NCBI GenBank assembly: GCA_029821415.1
Contig: JALGTJ010000010.1
Coordinates: forward strand, 1-12,608
Length of the DNA: 12,608 nucleotides
DNA from: Candidatus Zipacnadia bacterium
GTDB lineage: Bacteria; Armatimonadota; Zipacnadia; Zipacnadales; Zipacnadaceae
Direction: 5' to 3'
Below, piece after piece: positions 1-7,100 of the stretch; the first letter of the stretch is position 1, and every line of letters begins with the position of its first letter. The position numbers were made by a program, and so were the translations under genes. Under the pieces are notes generated by a model. That model had not been told where the DNA came from and did not search any database. It saw nothing but the letters and a program-made list of their open reading frames with translations.

Positions 1-627
1 GGCGGGCACCGGGTTACTGTCTTTGATCAGCGAAATAGTCCCGCACCAGGCAAAGACCGCCTCAAGATAACGCTGAAAGTTCTCCCGAGAGGCGTTGGGC
101 GCAGCGTCTTGACGGAACTTCAACTTATTCCCTTGTAAATGCGGACGATAGCCCTGCCTCCACTTCGGCCAGGAGATGACCCCATCGGAAGTGAGGTTGA
201 AAACGATCTCGCTCTGGCGACCCTTCCACCACATAAACTCAGCCCACAGCCGCATAACCACATCGGCGCATTCTTGATTCGGGTAGATATCCAGGTCAAC
301 GACGCCCGCCAGCATTGTGCTGTTAGCGGGGAGAATGACTGAGCCACTGCGACTGCGCACCGGTGTTCCTACGCGACGCATCGGCAGATTACGCAGCCAT
401 TGCTTCCAGCTACCCTCGGCTACCGGAGAGCGCTGAAAGCCTGCCGGCGGGGGAAACCGCCCTGCCAAAGGCGTGTAGCTTTCTTCAGTCTTAGGCCAGG
501 GGTAGTCGGAAGCCTTGCGGGCTGGTGCCGCCGAAGTGGAGTCTGTCAACGGGCAACATCCCACCAGCAAAGCAACTGTGAGCAGTACCCCGAAGATTGC
601 TTCGCGCCAGCAGTTTATTTCGGTCAT
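1..627 (-). CDS. DUF4846-like lipoprotein, 3' end cut by window edge
   Basis: The frame is open from ATG 627 to the left edge (209 codons, no stop), so the C terminus lies outside the window. Residues 1-24 form a lipoprotein signal peptide: hydrophobic stretch 11-22, then lipobox L-V-G-C with Cys24 as the lipidated residue. The mature part resembles the DUF4846 family: a YPWP segment at 42-45, GRFPPPAGF at 56-64, GSWKQWLRNLP at 72-82, the QxCADxxMRLxAE pattern at 118-130 (here QECADVVMRLWAE), and an ENFQRYLEAVF segment followed by GTISL near the visible end. Family function is unknown; export suggests an envelope role. A GAGGGGAG ribosome site lies 11 nt before the ATG. The frame stays open upstream to the preceding gene's stop, with an alternative in-frame ATG at 696, but only ATG 627 puts the signal peptide at the N terminus. 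The family call is from remembered motifs, not a search. Confidence 0.8.
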   Translation of the reverse strand, partial: MTEINCWREAIFGVLLTVALLVGCCPLTDSTSAAPARKASDYPWPKTEESYTPLAGRFPPPAGFQRSPVAEGSWKQWLRNLPMRRVGTPVRSRSGSVILPANSTMLAGVVDLDIYPNQECADVVMRLWAEFMWWKGRQSEIVFNLTSDGVISWPKWRQGYRPHLQGNKLKFRQDAAPNASRENFQRYLEAVFAWCGTISLIKDSNPVPA

Positions 628-798
628 TGAGCAAATAGCTCCCCTCACCGGTTCGCTGCCGAAGAGACCAGAAGATTCAGCTCGCTTGACCAGCATCGTC
701 TCGCCGAAAGTGATACCAATCAGCGCCTCGCCGTTCCGGAGGTACTGTGATTGGGCACTGCTTGCATTCTCCTTGGGCGGCACTTGCTGCTTCGCTAA

Positions 799-1425
799 CT
801 ATCTTAGCGCGAGTAATTTGGCGAGAACCTTGCCTTCGAGCGCTGCGTGAACTTCGCCAGCCTTGGCTCCCGGATTCAGCGCCAGAGGTTCGCGGAGAGC
901 ATACAGACGGAAAAAGTAGCGGTGAACCTTCCCGCGAGGCGGCTGCGGGCCGCCATAGCCGATTTCACCAAAATCATTGGTGCCCTGCTTGGCGCCATCC
1001 AGACCAGGCAGAGTCGGCTTCGGCTCAACTCCCTCGGGTAGCTCAGTCCGATCAGGCGACAGTCCCCAGATCAACCAATGAGTCCAAGTGCCCACCGGTG
1101 CATCGGGATCATCACAGATCAAGACCAACTCCACCGCCTGCTCCGGTACACCGGACCACTGCAGCGGGGGGCTGAGGTCCTGGTGCTCGCGGGCGTATTT
1201 GTCAGGCAGACGGTCTCCGTTCGTGAAGGCCTGGCTGGTAATCTCCATTGCAGCCTCACTCTCCTCTTCTGTAGGTGGCATTGCCGGCTGCGTAGGCAGT
1301 GGTTTGCTCACCAGTGGCGGCTGGGCGGACGGTGCCTCAGGTTTGTGCCGGCAGCTTACAATAGCAACTGCCACCAACGCGGCAAACAACAACGCTGCCA
1401 AATAGAAGAAAGTAGTCCGGCCCAT
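799..1425 (-). CDS. YbhB/YbcL-type PEBP-family lipoprotein
   Basis: This 208-residue protein belongs to the phosphatidylethanolamine-binding / Raf-kinase-inhibitor-like family. Residues 1-24 are a hydrophobic export signal ending I-V-S-C, an acceptable lipobox with Cys25 as the anchor. A Pro/Ala/Glu-rich linker (26-58) precedes the PEBP domain (60-208). Ligand-pocket motifs are visible: CDDPDAP (104-110), THW (115-117), GYGGPQPP (156-163) and the G-x-x-HRY segment (165-170). Bacterial members bind anionic or phospholipid-like ligands; their physiological role is poorly known. The C terminus (LAKLLALR) is a few residues shorter than usual, lacking the common ...GTYxR ending. ATG 1425 is chosen because GGAGGG sits 6 nt upstream; the preceding in-frame TTG at 1428 would leave only 3 nt. 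The DUF4846-like gene follows 171 nt downstream on the same strand and may be cotranscribed. Confidence 0.9.
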   Translation of the reverse strand: MGRTTFFYLAALLFAALVAVAIVSCRHKPEAPSAQPPLVSKPLPTQPAMPPTEEESEAAMEITSQAFTNGDRLPDKYAREHQDLSPPLQWSGVPEQAVELVLICDDPDAPVGTWTHWLIWGLSPDRTELPEGVEPKPTLPGLDGAKQGTNDFGEIGYGGPQPPRGKVHRYFFRLYALREPLALNPGAKAGEVHAALEGKVLAKLLALR

Positions 1426-1431
1426 CAATAT

Positions 1432-1437
1432 CCCTCC
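1432..1437 (-). promoter_or_regulatory. Ribosome-binding site fixing the PEBP start
   Basis: On the minus strand the sequence reads TGAGGAGGGATATTGATG. GGAGGG is 6 nt from ATG 1425 and only 3 nt from the in-frame TTG 1428, so ATG 1425 is favoured as the start. Confidence 0.7.
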
Positions 1438-1451
1438 TCACATATCCAAAT

Positions 1452-1480
1452 AAGTGACCTTCCTAATAGGATACTCACTT
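1452..1480. promoter_or_regulatory. 29-bp dyad, candidate operator in divergent intergenic region
   Basis: The site reads AAGTGA-cct-TCCTA-A-TAGGA-tac-TCACTT, symmetric about base 1466, with 11 of 14 half-site positions matching. It sits between the divergent PEBP (start 1425) and NTF2-like (start 1581) genes, where the promoters for both should lie. TATCCT or TATTAG on the minus strand, inside the dyad, and TATACT on the plus strand (1487-1492) could be -10 elements, but no convincing -35 is visible for either. A dimeric repressor or activator site is the simplest reading. A transcribed hairpin in the leader is possible, but no T-run follows that would make it a terminator. No known regulator's site is recognised. 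Confidence 0.4.
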
Positions 1481-1580
1481 GGTGGGTATACTTACATTAC
1501 AGCCAATCAATTGGGCTTGTCAACTTGATTGCGTACGTCAGCAGGCAGCAGGCAATGGAACCCTGAAAGAGGCTGGGGCA

Positions 1581-2060
1581 ATGACCATTTCGCGGCGTGC
1601 CTTCTTACTAATAGCCGGTTTTGTGCTACTGGGGGGCATTATTGTGGCCCTGGGGTGGCTTACTCACCCACCGAAGAGCGACCGCCAGCAGATAGTTAAG
1701 CTGCTGGAGCACACGGAACGAGCCATTGAACAGCGTGACCTCAGTGGCCTGATGAAGGCCATATCAGAAGACTACGACGACGGCACCTACACTAAGCGGG
1801 AGCTGCGGCGGGCCGCACTGGCCGGCTTCCGTGAGGTTAGGACCATAAGAATCACTCCGGTTCTGCGCAGGTTGGAGGTCAGTGATGAGGAGGCCCGCGC
1901 GGACCTGGATGTAGAGGTGTGGATTGACTCCGATAGTCCTCAGCCAACTATGCAGGTGGCCATGTGGGTCAAACTAAGCAAAGACAGTGGACGATGGTTG
2001 GTGACCAGTGCCGGCGGCGACTGGCCAAATGTCCCTGAACAGTCTTTCCCCTACCAGTAA
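1581..2060 (+). CDS. Small membrane-anchored NTF2/SnoaL-like protein
   Basis: This 159-residue protein has an N-terminal membrane segment (7-26) preceded by ISRRAFLL. That resembles a twin-arginine motif, but there is no clear signal-peptidase site, so an uncleaved anchor is likely. The soluble part (34-150) has the pattern of a cone-shaped NTF2-like fold: a helix of the type IVKLLEHTERAIEQRD, then LSGLMKAISEDY with acidic residues, a T-K-R-E-L helix, and several alternating beta strands (RITPVLRRLEV, RADLDVEVWI, QVAMWVKL, RWLVTSAGG). Such domains bind small ligands or act as accessory proteins; no active site can be named. The frame is open from an earlier ATG at 1479, but ATG 1581 is chosen because AGAGG lies about 8 nt upstream and it begins the hydrophobic anchor directly. 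The gene converges on the OPT-like gene with only 20 bp between stop codons and no visible terminator hairpin. Confidence 0.75.
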   Translation: MTISRRAFLLIAGFVLLGGIIVALGWLTHPPKSDRQQIVKLLEHTERAIEQRDLSGLMKAISEDYDDGTYTKRELRRAALAGFREVRTIRITPVLRRLEVSDEEARADLDVEVWIDSDSPQPTMQVAMWVKLSKDSGRWLVTSAGGDWPNVPEQSFPYQ

Positions 2061-2080
2061 CAATCCCACCAGCCGTCAGG

Positions 2081-4066
2081 TCAGAACGGCATCTGCGAGA
2101 CTGATTTCCCGATCAAGGCCAGGGCAATACTACCCATCCCCAGCAAGCCCATACCACAGGAGAAGCCAGCCGCAAGCACAGTCGCATAGAGCTTCCAGCG
2201 GCGGGCCCCAAACCTGGGTATGAAGTAGAACTGGCTAATCAGCGCCCCAATCATCTGAGGGATGATAGAATGGGGCAGGATGCCGAAGCCCCGCACCACA
2301 CCGTAAATCAGCAGGATAGGCAGGCGTAACGCAGATAGCCCCGCGTAAAGGCCCAACGCTGCCACAAAGCCGCCAATGGCATAGGTCTTATTCCACGCCT
2401 TATAGAAGACACTGGTTTCGGGGTTGACCGTAGAGGTAAGCCACAACCCGCGCTGGAGTGCGCTCAACGGCCACATCTTCTGTGCATAGGGATAGTACGC
2501 CGAGGGAATGGGAGCCAAACGCCAGACAAACCCCCAGAATATGAAGCTACAGACAATACTGATCGGCAGCATCAACAGCTCGGCCTTGACCAGACTCATA
2601 ACCTTGTTGCCCGTTAATTCCAGCACCCGGAACTGCTGGGCAGCCCCACCCACATTGAACCTGGGTATCGGCGCAAACCAGATGTCAACGCCCTTGTAAC
2701 CACTGAAAATAATCGTGGCCTCCAGGACCATTGGCACCCCCAAGAACTGTCCCGTCATACCAATCATACGCGCGTTGATATAGGACTCAAAAGGACTGAT
2801 TAAGAAAGCAAACCCGGCAATAATCCACGCAGGAAACCTGGGCACCAGAATGGCACATAGTACAACATAGCCCAAGGCAGCCGCTACGTAAGATCCAATA
2901 GGAACCCACAGGGGCAGGTCACCACGGGCCTTAGGAACTGCCCAGCCGCCGCGCGCAACTTCACCGCGTTCCCGGGCCTGCCGATCGTAATGTGCCTTTC
3001 GGTATATCTCGTAGAAACCCATAACAGCCACGGCCAGTGATGCACCGATACCGACGCTGAAGTAGAAGTCGATCTGGTTGTAAAACTGAGTATTGATTGT
3101 ATCCATACCCGGCCGCCAGGTGTGGAGAATACCAGCCTTGAACAAGATCGGGTTGACAATCGCCATACCTACAGTCGCAATAAAGCTACCCACAACAGCC
3201 CAGAAGGGCACGACGAAGCCATTGATGATACTGCCCAGGTTGGTCATAAAGCCCATTGGCACCGCAGGCAGAATGCTCTGGGTAGTGCGGGTAAGATCAA
3301 TCCACGGAATGGGTATTATCTGCACCGGCTCGGTCATCATCACACCAGTGATCGTCGGGATACCCAGGTAAATGGTACCGAAAACCAAACCGATCATCGC
3401 CCCAATGGAGAAGACACGCCACCGCCAGGTTTCCTCTTTGCTGCTGGCCTCAGCCAGGGCCGTGGCACCTTGGGCTGTAATGGCAGCAAAGGGGAAGGGC
3501 AGGTTCTCATAGTCAGAGGTGATGCGGAACATCGAGTAACCCATGCCAAACCAGACCATCCGCCCCAGGATGCGTCCGCCCACGGTGAGCAAAATAGGGA
3601 TCACCCAGTCAGGATGGAAGAAGGTCCGCTCGGCCAGCGCCGGAGAGTCGGCCGGAGGAACAACCCAGGTTGGCACCTTGCTGGCGATACCCATGCCCCT
3701 GGCTGCGGGGGATCGGACAAAGTACTGGTTCCACATAGCACCAGCGAAGGCACCGCCTGCCAGCGCAAGCCCGCCCTGCATCTCAGCCAACGAAGCCGCA
3801 ATATAATACAGAATGTAGACCTCGGCACGCGACATAGTGACGTATGAACGCCGAGCGATTTCAGTAAACAGAATGATGGTCGTCCACTCCGCAGCCGGAC
3901 CAAGGGTCTGGCCAGCCACCAACCCCAAGTAGATGGCACCTGGCATCATCACAAACCCGACAAACAACGACCCAATAATGGCCTTCGTGCCAAAGCCATC
4001 AACAAACTCTTCGGGCTGTTCCATCAAGTTGCGGTACAGTTCTATTTCGGGGTCTGTATGGGCCAC
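2081..4066 (-). CDS. OPT-like multi-pass transporter (putative peptide transporter)
   Basis: A 661-residue, very hydrophobic polytopic membrane protein with roughly a dozen or more membrane segments. Early hydrophobic stretches lie near residues 28-50 and 62-70; several more run through to the C-terminal segment near 630-652. The conserved stretch at 188-206, NLPFP followed by A..TAQG.TALAE, recalls the LPFP signature of OPT (oligopeptide transporter) superfamily porters. A cytosolic, charged loop rich in Arg and Glu lies after YEIYRKAHYDRQ, about mid-protein. OPT porters typically import peptides or metal chelates with protons; the substrate here cannot be read from sequence. The start is GTG 4066, preceded 6 nt upstream by a strong GGAGG; a longer frame reaches TTG 4090 but lacks such a site. 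It is the last gene of the ABC operon, 79 nt after the giant permease gene. Alternative: a related but uncharacterised permease family often annotated only as 'peptide transporter'. Confidence 0.8.
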   Translation of the reverse strand: MAHTDPEIELYRNLMEQPEEFVDGFGTKAIIGSLFVGFVMMPGAIYLGLVAGQTLGPAAEWTTIILFTEIARRSYVTMSRAEVYILYYIAASLAEMQGGLALAGGAFAGAMWNQYFVRSPAARGMGIASKVPTWVVPPADSPALAERTFFHPDWVIPILLTVGGRILGRMVWFGMGYSMFRITSDYENLPFPFAAITAQGATALAEASSKEETWRWRVFSIGAMIGLVFGTIYLGIPTITGVMMTEPVQIIPIPWIDLTRTTQSILPAVPMGFMTNLGSIINGFVVPFWAVVGSFIATVGMAIVNPILFKAGILHTWRPGMDTINTQFYNQIDFYFSVGIGASLAVAVMGFYEIYRKAHYDRQARERGEVARGGWAVPKARGDLPLWVPIGSYVAAALGYVVLCAILVPRFPAWIIAGFAFLISPFESYINARMIGMTGQFLGVPMVLEATIIFSGYKGVDIWFAPIPRFNVGGAAQQFRVLELTGNKVMSLVKAELLMLPISIVCSFIFWGFVWRLAPIPSAYYPYAQKMWPLSALQRGLWLTSTVNPETSVFYKAWNKTYAIGGFVAALGLYAGLSALRLPILLIYGVVRGFGILPHSIIPQMIGALISQFYFIPRFGARRWKLYATVLAAGFSCGMGLLGMGSIALALIGKSVSQMPF

Positions 4067-4072
4067 GCGACA

Positions 4073-4077
4073 CCTCC
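4073..4077 (-). promoter_or_regulatory. Strong ribosome-binding site fixing the GTG start of the OPT-like gene
   Basis: The minus strand reads CGGAGGTGTCGCGTG. GGAGG(TG), nearly the full anti-16S complement, is 6 nt before GTG 4066. This moves the start eight codons inside the longest open frame, which begins with TTG at 4090. Confidence 0.8.
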
Positions 4078-4145
4078 GACATAGCAGCAAACTGTAATCT
4101 CAGCTCGGTAACTCTTCAGGGTAGATCGGCCAAGCCTGGCACCAG

Positions 4146-7100
4146 CTAAGCCTCAACCTGGACTTGTGAGGAGCTTTGGGCCAGTAGTTCTTGGCCTCTC
4201 TGGCCGTATTCCCCCTTCTGTGCAATGGGGAACGTGCGCCACAGCAGATACTGCTTTCTGATAATGTTTATGAAGTTGCGGGTAACACGTAGCCAAGAGG
4301 CATCATCACCGCTAACCCGCAGGATGTTGGCATGGATCTCAAAGATCTCCGCGTCTTCGGTCGGTACAGTCTCAATGGTCAGCCGCTCCGAAACGCCGAG
4401 GTCATAGGGAGCCAGCCACACCATGGACTCCAAGCTGTAGCCGTCTCCATGCTCATAGCGGCGCTGGCTGAGGCTGATTTCATCAGTTGAGAACTGGCCC
4501 AGGGAGTAGTCAGTGTGGGCACTGAAGTACTCGTGTAGGTACATATTCACGCCCAGCGCCTGGTCGCCAGTAACCGTAAACGGTAACTCTATGTGCATTA
4601 TATCGCCTTCGGGCTCGGGCATTGCCCAGCGTCGCTCGATACCAGGCATAGCAATATCCGAGGCGCGCCGCGCCGGGTAGATAACCGAGGCCAGCACAGT
4701 GGCCATAATAATCAGCGTGGCCAGCACAGCCGACAACGAAGAGTAGTTGAGGTTAAGTCCGGTTACCAGATGAGTTTGTACCAGAACCCGAGCAGTAACC
4801 TGCCCCAACAGGTAGCCGACAATAGCACCCAGGATGGCATAAACACTGGCTTCGGCCACAAACAGCGCCGCGACATGAGTAGGAGCCAAACCCAAGGAAC
4901 TATAAATGTATATCTCACGCACCCGTTCATACACTGACCCCAGCATCGTATTAAGAACGATGGCCGCCGCGATGAGAATAGGTATGATCAGATCGGTCAT
5001 ACCGCTGAAGCCGGTAGTGCCGATAGAGCTACACAAGTACGTCCGACCTTCAACACCGCCGTAGATATTAAGGTCAATGCGCTGGACGAGTTCATCCAAT
5101 ACCTCGTTAACTGCCGCTGAATCACTAATGCCGATCGCCACTGAACGTAGCGTCCCGCCCATATTAAGCAAGAAGCTGTAGGGAACCACAGCCGTCTGAT
5201 CCGGGGCCAAGTGGATATACTCACGCCGCTGCTCAGCCTTTGAACGCCTTCGCACTACGGTCTGCTGCTGCTCGCCTTGTCGGCCAAACTGCTGCTGGCT
5301 GACCATAAAGTCGACTGGCGTAATTGCCTCGCCGTCCAAATCAGTTAGCTTGCTCAATTCCCCCGAATCAAGGATACCAATAACACGCAGGTCCTTACCG
5401 AATATACTGACAGTGGCCGTTCCGACTTGCTCGGAGCTGATCTCGAGGTGACTGGCCACTCCATCAGGCAACAGGCAGACGTCTTCTTCACCTGGTTCAA
5501 ACCATCGCCCGCCCTTACGCACAGCTTTCTCAATTCCGGTTATTTGGGCCTCGCCGGGCATCAGGCCAAGCAACGAAGTAGCATTGTAGACTTGAGTGCC
5601 ACGACGAATAGCCACAAATGACTGCTGCTGTGGATTGCCGGAGTAGTACCAACTGCGGGCCGCCACCGCGTATTTGTCGCCAAACTCGTTGCTAAGGATA
5701 CGTTCGGTCGCCTCACCAATCGGCAGCCAGCCCAAGTCCCGGATCATCACGCCATTGTACTCAGCAAAACGGGGCAGAAGCAGCTTGGTAGTACGAGTGC
5801 GCTGGACTACGGAAGTGAACGAGAGAATAGTGAATGTCAGTAATACCAATGTGGCGGCTGTCAGCAAGGTTCGCACCTTGCGCCGCCGCATATTTGATAT
5901 CCCCAGATTAAAGGCGGCCGCAGAGGCTCCCAAGCGGCCGACATCTGCGCTATGCACCCCCGTCTGCTGGTAGCGAACGGCCTTCATCTGCTCCTCGAAC
6001 TTCTGAACAATAATACCCACCACAACCACCGTAAGGGCTAAGATAATGAAGGCCAGCAGAATAATTGCAGGCGTAAAGGTAATGGCAAAGGCAGGATGGA
6101 CCAACGCAATGATAATGAAGACCACCAAGAACACAGCCACATCCCCGGCAATCTGCCCGGTGATAGTAGGAGCTCCGATCAGCAATCGTTCAGTAAAGAA
6201 GGCAAAAGGCAACAGCAGTGCCAGGTAGAATATGACGCCCTTGATGACGTCATTCTCAGTAGAACGGACCTGAGGATAGGCACTTGATTCCTTGCTCCAG
6301 GCGGCCCGCGCTTGGCTGAAGAAATCATCATACTGACGGGCCCGCAGGGAGCTCGCTGCACCCTCTAACTCTGCCTGGGCCTGGCTGTGAATAGTCTGCA
6401 GCCGGTCATTCTCGATGCCATGTTTCGCTAACCGACTCATACGATGATCGTCCAGGCGCCACATATCCAGAGCCGCTCGATAGGGCGTAGCATATAGCGA
6501 GGGGTTGGCATCGACAAGATATCCGACGCCAGTTGGTCTCTCCTCGGTGGAGTTAATAAGCAACAGCTGCAATCCCAGCAGACTGGCGCCCATTGTCACC
6601 TTCACCCGCATTCCGGGTGGAGCAAATATCACTGCTACTGGCTCGTTACTGGAGACGAGCTCCTTGGAGGGCAAGGGCAAGGCGTAGCCGTACTCAGTCG
6701 GGGTCGCATCACTAACACCGTCGTAGACGTAAATCTCCGAGAGCAACTCGAAGAACCGTTGATCAATCATATCGTAGATGGCCATAGGTCGGCAATGAAA
6801 CAGCACAAGCGTTGCGGCTTTTATGGGCTGGTTGAGCGCAAATTCGATGGGTTCAGCCTTAGCACCATTAACGCCTTGATCCGGTGCCATACGGATCATA
6901 CCGGTCTGCTCGTCCAGCTTGTAGCCTTCAATAGTGACCTGGCTGCCCACCGCTCGCACATTGGGAAGTCCCACGAGGCAGTAACGAGCACCTTTCTTAC
7001 CATGAATCCCCCGACTGACCTGCTTAGTCTTCTCGCCTTCGGCTGGGATTGGACTCGACATATCGAAGGCCTGGCCGTGCACTCCCATACAAGTCTTTTC

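Noticed and set aside
139..630. Plus-strand open frames over the left edge
   Set aside because: They are antisense to the DUF4846-like gene, whose motifs read continuously on the minus strand, and have no ribosome sites or family resemblance.
747..1566. Overlapping plus-strand frames opposite the PEBP gene
   Set aside because: PEBP motifs are unambiguous on the minus strand; these frames are low-complexity shadows rich in Pro, Ser and His.
2061..2080. Bidirectional terminator between convergent genes
   Set aside because: The gap is only 20 bp and shows no hairpin or T-run.
3122..3847. 241-codon plus-strand frame antisense to the OPT-like gene
   Set aside because: Its composition (Asn, His, Gly, Arg, Pro) is typical of the reverse of a membrane-protein gene, and it has no credible start signal.
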